Source: Paenibacillus chondroitinus NBRC 15376
Lineage (GTDB): Bacteria > Bacillota > Bacilli > Paenibacillales > NBRC-103111
Assembly (NCBI RefSeq): GCF_004000765.1
Contig: NZ_BILW01000017.1
Coordinates: forward strand, 82,819-146,818
Direction of reading: 5' to 3'
Length of the DNA: 64,000 bases
Part shown: in pieces, positions 1 through 8,709 of the stretch
Numbering within the stretch: the stretch's first letter is position 1
How the letters are laid out: the number at the start of each line of letters is the position of its first letter
Made by a program: the position numbers and the translations under genes
The notes under the pieces: generated by a model
What the model saw: only the letters and a program-made list of their open reading frames with translations
What the model was told of the DNA's origin: nothing
The model's database searches: none

Positions 1-54
1 TACACAATGCGACAGATTTAATAACTGGGCTTGTGCAAAGGATTGGGGATATCA

Positions 55-3000
55 ATGAAAAAAATATCTGTGTTTCTTATCATGGTTGCCATGTTATTTG
101 TTAATTGTTCCTTTGTATCTGCTGCTGTAAAAACGGGGTGGGATATAAGCGCTGCTCGTGGCGTGGCGGTTGACGCAAGCGGTAAAATATACGTCGCGGA
201 TCTGGGGAATCATCGGGTTCAGATTTACAATAGTGACGAAAGTTTATATAAGACGCTTGGTGTTAAAGGAGTACTCGGTTCAGACAACAGCCACTTTAAC
301 TCGCCGAGGGCAGTTGAAGTCGAGAGGACGACAGGGGATATCTATGTCCTAGATAGTACCAATAATCGAGTACAGGTGTTTGACTCTCAAGGTAACTGGT
401 TGCGAACTATCGCGCTGCCGCCAAATGCTAGCAAAACACCAATCCCCGAAGCCATGACACTGGATGGCAATGGGCATCTATTCGTGTCTGATCAAAATAT
501 TAATATCGTATACCGATTCGACCTCGATGGGACGAATATGATTGTCGTTGATTCTACCGGGGTTAGTGGAAGGCCTATGGGGCTAGCCGTGGATGATTCA
601 GGAAATCTGTACGTCTCACAATATAATTCTCAAGTTGTGTTCAAATACCAATATAACTCAGGTTCGGGTACGTACTCAAAAGTGAAAACGATTGGGGCTT
701 TGAACGCTTCAGGTACAGACAATAGCCACTTTAATGGTCCTTGGGGTTTGTACACGGATAGCAGCAACCGACTATATGTTACAGACCAGACTAATAAACG
801 CGTGCAAGTTTTTAATAGTGACGGCAACTATGCGTTAACATTGTCCGATACAGGTTTTATAACTCCGCATGATGTAGCTTCAGATAGCAGTGGGAATGTT
901 TATGTGTTGGATAGAGGGGCCAATAAAATATTTTTATTTAAACCGCAAGAAAGCTTTGGTACAGCACTTGGTCAAAACATCGTTCCGACTTTTATAGGAA
1001 GTATCACGACCCTGACCGTCGATCAAAATTCCGGTGCTGCCGATATCACAAGCTTATTGCACATCAGCGACACGGATCTGGGTCAGATCGAGACATGGAC
1101 AGCCAGTTCTCCACCTTCACATGGTACGTTGAGCATCACCAATGTGACTGCACCCAGCGGCAGTGTCGATATCGCTCCAGGCAGCCCGATTACGTATACA
1201 CCGACAGCCGGATACTCCGGTACCGACAGCTTTACGGTACAGGTAAGCGATGGCGTCGGCGGAACGGTAACCCGTACCATATCGGTGAACATAAGAGGGC
1301 AGGTTGCAACGCCGACAGCCAATCCGGCAAGCGGCGCTGCGGTGGCGAACAACAGTAAAGTGACTTTGGGATCCGCAACAAGCGGAGTGACGATCTATTA
1401 CACGACCGATGGCACGACGCCAACAACGGGTAGCGCGAGTGGAACGAACGTAACGATCAGCGGTGCGCCGGGTGCAACCGTAATCGTCAAAGCGATAGCG
1501 GTAAAGGCAGGCAGTTTGAACAGCAGCATGGCAACGTTCACGTATACGATTCAAGCTCCTGCGCCAATAAACTTGACGGCAGCAGCAGGAGACGGCCAAG
1601 CAACACTGAGTTGGACTGGGGTTCAGGGAGCAAATACGTATAGTGTTTATCAAGGAACAGCTAGCGGTAATTACGATTCGATTCCAGTGGTTACGGTTAG
1701 CGGTGTGTCTCATACGGTAACGGGATTGACCAATGGCAGTAATTATTACTATGCAGTCAAAGCCAATTACGCAGGAGGAAGCAGCGACTACTCCAACGAA
1801 GCCATTGCAAAGCCTAAATCAGGTGATGCGAATTTGAGCGGCCTGGCATTATCGAGAGGTACGCTGAATCCTATATTTGCGCCGAACATAGTGAGCTATG
1901 AAGCAGACGTAACGAACGACGTGACCAGCGTCACGATAACGCCGATGGTATCCGATGTCGGCCATGCTGCGGTAACAGCGAGCGTCTACACCAGCAGTGG
2001 TAATCTTAAGGATGGACCGTTTACTTTGACAAGCGGTACGGCTTCTCCAGCTGTTACCCTGGACGAGGGAAGCAACGTGATAAAGGTAGTTGTGACAGCA
2101 CAAGATAGCACAACGAAGACGTATACGGTGACGGTGACCCGCGTTGGGAGCAGCGATGCGAACTTGAGCGGCTTGAGTCTGTCGAGCGGGTTGCTGAGTC
2201 CAGTGTTTGCATCGGGTACGACGAATTACAGTGCGACTGTGCCTAATGATGTATCAGTCACGACAGTCACCTACCATCCTGCTGATAGCCATGCAACTGC
2301 GGCTTTACGGCTTAATGGGGCTTCGGCTAACAATCCAGTTAATCTGACCGTGGGCTCAAATATCATTAGTGTTGTTGTTACTGCGCAGGATGGAACTACG
2401 AAAAGCTATTCAGTGACAGTTACACGTGCAGGTTCAAATAACGCAGTCTTAAGTTCGCTGAACTTAAGCGGCATTACGCTAGATCAACCGGTAACAGGAA
2501 ATGTTTATGCGTATACCGCGACCGTGCCTTATGATGTTTCTGTTACTACAGCTACGTACGCAACTACGGAAAGCCATGCGACCGTTGCTTTAAGTTTAAA
2601 CGGAGCACCAGTTATTAATCCGATAAGTTTACAAATGGGGTCAAATATCATTAGTTTCGCAGTGACTGCACAGGATGGAACGGTGCAAACCTATACAGTC
2701 AATGTTACACGGGAACCCCAACGGGTTGCTAATATTTCAGTGTCCAGTGCTAGCGAAACCATGTACGTCGGAGACTCTCTACAACTTAGTGCAAGTGTAA
2801 CTCCTGACAATGCAACGGACAAAACAGTTAGCTGGTCGGTAGTTCCAAGTACGGGGGCGGCAACAATCAATGAGGATGGTTTGCTCGTTGCAACTCAAGT
2901 GGGTATGGTTACCGTTCAGGCAACGGCACAGGATGGTTCCGGTATTGTAGGAAGCAAAGTTATTACGATCTCTAACAGATCTACTAGCGGCGGTAGTCAT

Positions 3001-3750
3001 TCTGATTCTCATACAGATACTCAATCGCCGTCTGCACCTGTACAGACTCCTGAACCTGCTCAGACACCGGATTCGACACCAAAACCTGCAACAGATGTGT
3101 TTAGGTCGAATGTAGTACAAGGCGACAATAATGTTGTTAAGAACATAGAAACACGGATTCAGGAAGCTAAAAAAGACCCAACTATAGCTAATCTTTTGGA
3201 CACTAAAGGACATTGGGCAGAAAAGACGATTGATATTTTCGTAAAACTACATGTGATTGAAGGTTACGATGATGGTGCGTTTAAACCGAATGGTAATATC
3301 ACACGCGCTGAATTCGCAATGATTCTGAGCCGGGTATTCGATATTAATGGCGGCGACAATACTAGCACTGTCTTGAAGGATGTTGGCAGCCACTGGGCGC
3401 AAGGCGCAATCGAGAGATTTGTAAAAGCAGGGGTAATCAGCGGCTACGAGGACGGTACGTTCAAGCCGGATAAAACGATTACTCGCGAGGAAATGGTAGT
3501 CATGTTGTCCCGCATAATAAACCTTAACAACGTGGCGAAGGACACCTCCAAAGGCAATTTCAATGATCTGGAGGGGGCTTATGCAACAAATGAGATCAAA
3601 GCTGAAGCGCAGGCAGGAATCATTAGCGGTAAAGCGGATGGGAAATTTGATCCCAAAAATAATGCCACACGCGCTGAAGCTTTGCAGATTATATTGAATA
3701 CGTTGAAGCTCAACCCGCAATTGAAGACGTTATTGGATTCGATTAATTAA
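55..3750 (+). CDS. Secreted SLH-domain protein with NHL and Ig-like modules
   Basis: The product (1231 aa) is a probable cell-wall or S-layer-associated protein. The start at 55 is preferred over an upstream TTG at 31 because it begins a classic signal peptide (MKKISVFLIMVAMLFV, cleavage near VSAA) and follows a purine-rich RBS. Modules in order: NHL/beta-propeller repeats (about residues 35-300, e.g. GKIYVADLGNHRVQIY), an Ig-like region, a chitobiase-C-like segment (YYTTDGTTP), a fibronectin-III-like domain, three cadherin-like beta-sandwich repeats starting near residues 589, 699 and 795 (each beginning A-[NV]-L-S-[GS]-L), a Big_2 domain near 891, a Pro/Thr linker and three SLH repeats from about 1045. 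SLH repeats bind pyruvylated secondary cell-wall polymers. The binding target of the outer modules cannot be told from sequence. Confidence 0.93.
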   Translation: MKKISVFLIMVAMLFVNCSFVSAAVKTGWDISAARGVAVDASGKIYVADLGNHRVQIYNSDESLYKTLGVKGVLGSDNSHFNSPRAVEVERTTGDIYVLDSTNNRVQVFDSQGNWLRTIALPPNASKTPIPEAMTLDGNGHLFVSDQNINIVYRFDLDGTNMIVVDSTGVSGRPMGLAVDDSGNLYVSQYNSQVVFKYQYNSGSGTYSKVKTIGALNASGTDNSHFNGPWGLYTDSSNRLYVTDQTNKRVQVFNSDGNYALTLSDTGFITPHDVASDSSGNVYVLDRGANKIFLFKPQESFGTALGQNIVPTFIGSITTLTVDQNSGAADITSLLHISDTDLGQIETWTASSPPSHGTLSITNVTAPSGSVDIAPGSPITYTPTAGYSGTDSFTVQVSDGVGGTVTRTISVNIRGQVATPTANPASGAAVANNSKVTLGSATSGVTIYYTTDGTTPTTGSASGTNVTISGAPGATVIVKAIAVKAGSLNSSMATFTYTIQAPAPINLTAAAGDGQATLSWTGVQGANTYSVYQGTASGNYDSIPVVTVSGVSHTVTGLTNGSNYYYAVKANYAGGSSDYSNEAIAKPKSGDANLSGLALSRGTLNPIFAPNIVSYEADVTNDVTSVTITPMVSDVGHAAVTASVYTSSGNLKDGPFTLTSGTASPAVTLDEGSNVIKVVVTAQDSTTKTYTVTVTRVGSSDANLSGLSLSSGLLSPVFASGTTNYSATVPNDVSVTTVTYHPADSHATAALRLNGASANNPVNLTVGSNIISVVVTAQDGTTKSYSVTVTRAGSNNAVLSSLNLSGITLDQPVTGNVYAYTATVPYDVSVTTATYATTESHATVALSLNGAPVINPISLQMGSNIISFAVTAQDGTVQTYTVNVTREPQRVANISVSSASETMYVGDSLQLSASVTPDNATDKTVSWSVVPSTGAATINEDGLLVATQVGMVTVQATAQDGSGIVGSKVITISNRSTSGGSHSDSHTDTQSPSAPVQTPEPAQTPDSTPKPATDVFRSNVVQGDNNVVKNIETRIQEAKKDPTIANLLDTKGHWAEKTIDIFVKLHVIEGYDDGAFKPNGNITRAEFAMILSRVFDINGGDNTSTVLKDVGSHWAQGAIERFVKAGVISGYEDGTFKPDKTITREEMVVMLSRIINLNNVAKDTSKGNFNDLEGAYATNEIKAEAQAGIISGKADGKFDPKNNATRAEALQIILNTLKLNPQLKTLLDSIN

Positions 3751-3768
3751 ATAGGAACTTTCACTCTT

Positions 3769-3794
3769 AAGTCCGAGAAATCGGGCTTTTTTAC
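3769..3794 (+). terminator. Rho-independent terminator
   Basis: AAGTCCGA pairs with TCGGGCTT (one G-T pair) across a GAAA loop, followed by a T run. It closes the SLH gene. Confidence 0.85.
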
Positions 3795-3805
3795 TTTTCC
3801 ATGTA

Positions 3806-3833
3806 TTGACAATGGCAAGTAAAGCTATATAAT
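3806..3833 (+). promoter_or_regulatory. Sigma-A promoter of the NAD/ADP-ribose operon
   Basis: TTGACA (3806-3811) and TATAAT (3828-3833) are separated by 16 bases, close to the vegetative consensus. It lies directly downstream of the SLH-gene terminator and upstream of the Nudix/NrtR-like gene. Confidence 0.8.
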
Positions 3834-3846
3834 AACAAATAGATAT

Positions 3847-3859
3847 TAACAAAATGTTA
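3847..3859. promoter_or_regulatory. Candidate operator palindrome
   Basis: TAACA-AAA-TGTTA is a perfect inverted repeat just downstream of the promoter, where a repressor would block transcription. The first gene of the operon is itself NrtR-like, so autoregulation is plausible, but this is inference from position. Confidence 0.4.
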
Positions 3860-3889
3860 TTAACAAAAAGAAAACAACAGGTGATTAGA

Positions 3890-4795
3890 ATGACAGAAAT
3901 AATCATGAGAGACCGCAACGGGTTAACGGAGCGGGAATTTTTGCAAAAATACGATGCCAGTATATATGAACGTCCTTCGGTTACCGTGGATATGCTTATT
4001 TTTACTGTTTTTGATAAAGATCAGGACAACTACCGGAAGCTGCCCGAAAAGTCTTTGCAATTGTTGCTCATTAAGAGGGGAGAGCACCCTTATTTGGGTC
4101 AATGGGCACTTCCAGGAGGATTCGTATCTGTACGTGAAAGCATTGAAGAAGCCGCGCAAAGAGAATTGAAAAGCGAAGCCAATATCGAGAACCTCTATAT
4201 GGAGCAGTTATTTACATGGGGCGACGTGGGGCGTGACCCAAGAACGCGGGTGATCAGTTCCTCATATATGGCGCTTGTGGACCGGACGTCGCTAGATGTT
4301 AAGGCAGGTGACGACGCAGAGGACGCGCGTTGGTTTGAAGTCAAACATCAAGTTTTTCAAGAGAAAAAAACGATTCTGGAAGATGGGTACGAGTTTGAGC
4401 GAATCATAAAAATAACGCTGAACCATGAAGCGGAGCTTCTAGCCGCAACGGTGAAGATAACGACGATGATTACCGGGCGGACAAGGAGAATCAGCCGTAA
4501 AATTGTCGAGTCGCAGGGGCTTGCTTTTGATCATGCCAAGATTATTGAATACGCCGTAGAGAGGTTGCGCAATAAAATCGAATACACTGACATCGCGTTC
4601 CATCTTATGCCTCCTTTATTCACGCTGTCAGAGCTTCAACAGGTCTATGAAGTTATTCTCGGGAAAGAGCTGCTTGCTGCAGCATTTCGAAGAAAGATAG
4701 CGCCTATGGTCACAGAGACGAATGAATTTACAAAAGATGCCGGGCATCGCCCCTCCAAGCTTTATCGTTTTAACCCCAATTGGGAGAACATTTAA
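3890..4795 (+). CDS. NrtR-like Nudix-domain transcriptional regulator
   Basis: The product (301 aa) has an N-terminal Nudix domain and a C-terminal part resembling the winged helix of NrtR, a family of regulators that use a Nudix fold to sense ADP-ribose or related NAD metabolites. The Nudix box (GGFVSVRESIEEAAQRELKS) keeps G-x5-E-x7-REL, but Ser replaces the first Glu of the usual REUxEE core, as in Nudix regulators that have lost catalysis. The start at 3890 has AGGTGAT six bases upstream; an ATG at 3854 lacks an RBS and falls inside the candidate operator. The genes after it handle ADP-ribose, which supports a regulator of NAD/ADP-ribose metabolism. A working Nudix hydrolase cannot be excluded. 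Confidence 0.75.
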   Translation: MTEIIMRDRNGLTEREFLQKYDASIYERPSVTVDMLIFTVFDKDQDNYRKLPEKSLQLLLIKRGEHPYLGQWALPGGFVSVRESIEEAAQRELKSEANIENLYMEQLFTWGDVGRDPRTRVISSSYMALVDRTSLDVKAGDDAEDARWFEVKHQVFQEKKTILEDGYEFERIIKITLNHEAELLAATVKITTMITGRTRRISRKIVESQGLAFDHAKIIEYAVERLRNKIEYTDIAFHLMPPLFTLSELQQVYEVILGKELLAAAFRRKIAPMVTETNEFTKDAGHRPSKLYRFNPNWENI

Positions 4796-4816
4796 CCATG
4801 CGAGGACGGATTTAAT

Positions 4817-5302
4817 ATGGAAAAGTTCACTTTTTTCTATCGGATAGAGTCGCCGTTTTCACAATGGCATCCTGCTCTATTTCAAATAAACGGAATTACC
4901 TTTAATTGTGCAGAACAGTACATGATGTATCAAAAAGCTAATCTTTTTAAAGACGAGAAAATCGCGGCAAAAATCTTATCCGCCCAAACTCCGCGTGAGC
5001 AGAAAGAGCTTGGACGAGCGGTACGCAACTTTCAGCACGACAAATGGGAGACTTCCTGTCGACAATTCGTGTACGAGGGGAATTACGCAAAATTTATTCA
5101 GAACCAATCACTGCTCGAGAAGCTGCTCGCAACAAAAGGCACCACACTGGTGGAAGCAAGTCCGACGGATCGCATATGGGGTGTAGGATTGCTAGAAGAT
5201 GATCCACGGATCTTAAACCGGAAAACATGGAGAGGGACTAACTGGCTAGGTGAAGTGCTTACGAATTTAAGGGAAGACCTGCTCTCTAAAATGAATAAAT
5301 AG
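4817..5302 (+). CDS. NADAR family protein (YbiA-like)
   Basis: The 161 aa product is a single NADAR domain: FYRIESPFSQWHPA near the N-terminus, the AEQYMMYQKA helix, and WGVGL near residue 120. NADAR proteins are linked to NAD/ADP-ribose metabolism; characterised members are N-glycosidases that cleave riboflavin intermediates or remove ADP-ribose from modified bases. The gene follows the Nudix regulator by 21 bases with a GAGGACGG RBS, so the two are probably co-transcribed. Length and motifs indicate an intact protein. The substrate cannot be inferred from sequence. Confidence 0.82.
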   Translation: MEKFTFFYRIESPFSQWHPALFQINGITFNCAEQYMMYQKANLFKDEKIAAKILSAQTPREQKELGRAVRNFQHDKWETSCRQFVYEGNYAKFIQNQSLLEKLLATKGTTLVEASPTDRIWGVGLLEDDPRILNRKTWRGTNWLGEVLTNLREDLLSKMNK

Positions 5303-5588
5303 CATCCGAATCCATTATTGGTCATCAGGTCAATTGTCAGGCCGTAATGGGCTCGGGCGTAGCCAAGCAAGTGAAGCAACTCTATCCTGAGGTTTTTAAT
5401 ATACGAACGATGACGCTTTAAAAAATGCTCTATCCCAATTGTACGAGTTTGCCAAGGAAAACCAATGTTCAGTAGCACTTCCCTACAAAATTGGCTGCGA
5501 CCGCGGCGGTGGGGATTGGCATGTTGTTTTAGGAATGATCAGTGATATTTTCACGGATGTAGCCATTACACTATATAAATTGGAATAG
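5302..5588 (+). pseudogene. Decayed macrodomain gene
   Basis: Two pieces of a short macrodomain (Appr-1-p processing type) can be read. The first, from about 5314, includes GHQVNCQAVMGSGVAKQ and ends at a TAA near 5420. The second, in another frame, runs from DDALKNALSQLYEFAKE through LPYKIGCDRGGGDW to a stop at 5586-5588. The usual first dozen residues are missing, and roughly 50 central residues are lost at a frameshift/deletion junction. The remnant lies between NADAR and PARG-like genes, so the ancestral operon probably had one more ADP-ribose-binding protein. Confidence 0.8.
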
Positions 5589-5630
5589 GAAATTGGATTA
5601 AACGGAAGTTCAAATAATGGAGTGAGTTGT

Positions 5631-6509
5631 ATGAATCTACAAAATAGTAATAGAGAAATAAGATCTCAAGTAGCTAAAGAAACGTTAGCTATTCTAGAAA
5701 AAGGCCACTACCTTAACTCGGAAGGGAACAGAATTACAATACAACAAGAGGTAGAGACGGCTATACGTGACTCAAAACTATATTCACCAAATGGATTACA
5801 GATAATTAAGCAGGAGGCAGTATCCCGGATAAATGATCATCAGGGAATTCAAACAAAAATTGAAGTGACGGACGAATCTACTTTAGCCGCTGCCCGAAGA
5901 CTTGTGGTAAAAGAAGGGTTGCAGAACACCCTGTGTCTTAATTTTGCCTCTGCGAAGAATCCGGGCGGGGGGTTCCTTGGGGGAAGTCAGGCTCAGGAAG
6001 AAAGTTTGGCTCGTTCCTCTGCACTATACCCCTGCATTTCACAAATGGATGAGATGTATACCTATAACCGGAATCTTAAGACTTGTCTGTATTCAGATTA
6101 TATGATTTATTCCCCTAGAATTCCCGTCTTCCGAAGCGATGATTGTACACTTCTAGAGAATCCATATTCAGTTTCCATCCTCACAGCGCCAGCTGTTAAT
6201 GCTGGGGTTGTCCGTGAGCGGGAACCGCAGCAAGTGAGTATGATTGAGCCAGTCATGCTAGAGAGAATCCGGTACATTCTTTCCGTAGCGGCAAAACATG
6301 GGGAGAAAGCCATCATTCTGGGGGCATATGGATGCGGCGTTTTTAGAAATAATCCTAGTGATGTTGCCAGAATGTTTAAGCGTGTGTTGGTTGATGAAGG
6401 CTATCGGACATTATTTGATCATATTGTTTTTGCCATCCTGGATAAGACTGACGAAAAGAGAATTGTTAACCTATTCAAGAGGGAGATGAGATTCTATGAG
6501 TCTGAATAG
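5631..6509 (+). CDS. PARG-type macrodomain protein (TIGR02452-like)
   Basis: The product (292 aa) is a microbial poly(ADP-ribose) glycohydrolase-like macrodomain. The catalytic loop NPGGGFLGGSQAQEESL gives the GGG-x(n)-QEE signature, in which the second Glu is the expected acid/base. APAVNAG and ILGAYGCGVFRNNP are further conserved macrodomain segments. Such enzymes cleave ADP-ribose chains or bind ADP-ribose. ATG 5631 is chosen over GTG 5622 because GGAGTGAG sits five bases upstream. The 3' end overlaps the next gene by 14 bases, indicating translational coupling. No PARP-like or DarT-like writer is visible in the window. Confidence 0.85.
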   Translation: MNLQNSNREIRSQVAKETLAILEKGHYLNSEGNRITIQQEVETAIRDSKLYSPNGLQIIKQEAVSRINDHQGIQTKIEVTDESTLAAARRLVVKEGLQNTLCLNFASAKNPGGGFLGGSQAQEESLARSSALYPCISQMDEMYTYNRNLKTCLYSDYMIYSPRIPVFRSDDCTLLENPYSVSILTAPAVNAGVVREREPQQVSMIEPVMLERIRYILSVAAKHGEKAIILGAYGCGVFRNNPSDVARMFKRVLVDEGYRTLFDHIVFAILDKTDEKRIVNLFKREMRFYESE

Positions 6510-7374
6510 TAAAATTAAAGGCGGTCTCTACGGAGTAGCAGTAGGCGATGCATTAGGCGGGACGACGGAATTTATGAGCAGCCGGGAAATCCAGAAGAAA
6601 TACGGATATCTCACCGATATCGTCGGTGGCGGCGTTTGGGATCTCACGCCAGGAGAAGTAACGGACGATACCATGATGACCCTTTGCGTGGCGGAAGGAA
6701 TTCTAACTGACCCTCACGAACCCAAGCAGGCAATCGGCGAGAAGTTTCTCGAGTGGTACAGGTCGGATCCCAAAGATATCGGAAATATCATTAGAAGATC
6801 CCTAAGTAACTATCAAGGTAACTGGTTTGAGGCCGCGTATTCAGCTCACTTGGGTTTAGGACGAAGTGCAGGTAACGGTTCTCTTATGCGTTGTCTCCCT
6901 GTTGGTTTGATTTACCCTAATCTTTCGGATATTGAAAAGGTATCACGCTTGCAATCAAAAATGACTCATTATGATGAACGTTGCAATCAGGCGTGCGAGA
7001 TATACAACCGAATCGTTTGGAGATTGCTACACGGTGAAAAGCTTACAGAGGCCATTCAAAGGGAAATTACGAACACGGAATACGAGGATATTTTAAATGG
7101 AACTCCTGATTGTGAACCAAGCGGTTTTGTCGTCCATACGTTTCGTCACGTTCTCCACTTATTGCTGACAAGCGATTCGTTCTCGGATGTTGTTGAGCGG
7201 GCAGCTAACTTGGGGGGAGATTCGGATACCATAGGGGCTATAGCAGGCGGTCTTGCGGGAGTCCATTATGGCTATGAGGGGATACCTGAGCGATATTCGG
7301 GTGTGATTCTTATTAAGGATAGGCTTGATGCTTTGTCGGAACGGATTTTTGGGTTGCGTGATAGGTTGGTTTGA
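6496..7374 (+). CDS. ADP-ribosylglycohydrolase (DraG/ARH family)
   Basis: The 292 aa protein has the di-metal ARH motifs: GDALGGTTEF near the N-terminus, VTDDTMM (the TDDT metal site) near residue 56, and NLGGDSDTIGAIAGG near 238. ARH/DraG enzymes remove ADP-ribose from Arg, Ser or other acceptors or cleave small ADP-ribosyl metabolites. Its start overlaps the PARG-like gene, and a strong terminator follows, so it is the last gene of the operon. Two different de-ADP-ribosylating folds in one operon suggest a detoxification or salvage function. Confidence 0.88.
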   Translation: MSLNSKIKGGLYGVAVGDALGGTTEFMSSREIQKKYGYLTDIVGGGVWDLTPGEVTDDTMMTLCVAEGILTDPHEPKQAIGEKFLEWYRSDPKDIGNIIRRSLSNYQGNWFEAAYSAHLGLGRSAGNGSLMRCLPVGLIYPNLSDIEKVSRLQSKMTHYDERCNQACEIYNRIVWRLLHGEKLTEAIQREITNTEYEDILNGTPDCEPSGFVVHTFRHVLHLLLTSDSFSDVVERAANLGGDSDTIGAIAGGLAGVHYGYEGIPERYSGVILIKDRLDALSERIFGLRDRLV

Positions 7375-7443
7375 GTTGTTAAGGTAGATCTGCAGGTAGA
7401 GTGATAAGTGGATATGGAGTTTTAGTAGGTATTTATACAACAA

Positions 7444-7474
7444 AACCCAGCCTTTATGAGGGCTGGGTTCTTTG
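7444..7474 (+). terminator. Rho-independent terminator
   Basis: AACCCAGCC pairs perfectly with GGCTGGGTT (8-base loop) followed by a T-rich tract. It ends the NAD/ADP-ribose operon. Confidence 0.88.
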
Positions 7475-8394
7475 GTAACTGATGAATTAAATTGAGCGGA
7501 GTGGATTTCCATCTTTTGAAGATTAATGATCATTTCACCGCTTTTTAATAGGTCGAAACAATCAATCAAATAATATAATTAATTTCTTCATGTATAACAC
7601 CAAAATCAATAGATATATCCTTTAGAACTAATGAGTTTAATTGGATGTGATCGACAAGATGGAGAACATTGATGAAGATGAACGTAAATTCAGGGTATAT
7701 CGCTGAGTTATTTCAATGCTATATCGAATCATTGAAATGTGAAAATGCATTACAAAATTTTAAAAAACCAGCCATCATCGAATTCAAAACTTCTTAATCC
7801 GATTTTGGGGAAATATAATGTGGTTAAATATGTTCAGAGAATTAGTATTGTCTAGTAGTCGGTTGGCTTGTAATTGTATTTTGCAATATATTCATAAACC
7901 AATAGTAGCGATTGGACACCTCAAGTAAGAAGGAATGAAAAAAATCTGCTTGTCACTAAACGATATCTCAATAATAGAAGTGTTATTGAATATGACCGCC
8001 ACTGTAACGAGTATGCAGTTGATGTGAATGAATAAGGGCAATTGTATGTGATTATCGCAACGCAAAGTAATGTATAGATTAAAAAACTGTTGGGATAGGG
8101 TTAGCTCTTGATTCCTACGACTTAACAGATATTTGTATACGAATGCGTAAGCGCTTCCGCATAGAGGATGCCTTGAACAGATGTTAGCTCTGAGTGTCAG
8201 TGCTTCATGATTTTCCATGTTGACGGAATGAGTGAAACGAGCCCGAGAACTGCATCTTGGAAGGAGCATTGTAGAGAAATTCTTGGAACGGGCGAAGCAG
8301 AAAGTTGAAGAAGCAAAAAATGAGCAGCCTATTCCTATTGGAGTAACTTTCTTTTTAATCTATAATAGTAAAATATGGGAATTAAAGAGTTGCT
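7475..8394. other. Gene-poor AT-rich stretch
   Basis: There is no convincing intact gene. Short open stretches are present, including about 42 codons from 7671 beginning MKMNVNSGYIAELF, but none has a good RBS with recognisable content. The composition is more AT-rich than the operon before it and resembles the following island. One coding remnant is listed separately at 7904-8035. Confidence 0.6.
7904..8035 (+). pseudogene. Fragment resembling the 3' end of the gene at 8395
   Basis: An open stretch without a start codon encodes SSDWTPQVRRNEKNLLVTKR and ends in EYAVDVNE before TAA. It loosely resembles the end of the 8395-8661 product (YWIKRNKREYVKIN ... GYAVDIKE). This could be a decayed duplicate. 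The similarity is by eye only. Confidence 0.3.
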
Positions 8395-8661
8395 ATGAGT
8401 AATGAAAAATTAGCATTAGATGTTATCTTTGAGACAAGCGTATGGGTTTTATCGTTAATTCCAGGTGCTGAAATAATCGTCGATCCTGTTAAGTCTGTAG
8501 TTTCAGATTACGTAATAATCCAATTATCAAAGCGGGAGGAATTTAGGGATAATACCTATTGGATTAAAAGAAATAAAAGGGAATATGTAAAGATTAATCT
8601 ACTTCATTATGACAATCTATATGGTTATGCAGTAGACATCAAAGAGATGTCAACACATTAA
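8395..8661 (+). CDS. Small hypothetical protein
   Basis: The gene encodes 88 residues with a hydrophobic middle (VWVLSLIPGAEIIVDPVKSV) and a basic, tyrosine-rich C-terminus. I recognise no family. The RBS is weak. It lies 48 bases before the SEC-C gene on the same strand and shares its AT-rich composition, so it may belong to that unit. A partial relative may lie upstream at 7904-8035. Confidence 0.5.
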   Translation: MSNEKLALDVIFETSVWVLSLIPGAEIIVDPVKSVVSDYVIIQLSKREEFRDNTYWIKRNKREYVKINLLHYDNLYGYAVDIKEMSTH

Positions 8662-8709
8662 AATGGAAATAAAGTAGTCTCGAGACTTTTTTAAATGGAG
8701 AGTGTGAAG

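Noticed and set aside
1117..1713. Long minus-strand frames opposite the first SLH gene and opposite the eut genes
   Set aside because: They lie entirely within well-supported genes, lack RBS and family motifs, and arise from codon bias of the sense strand.
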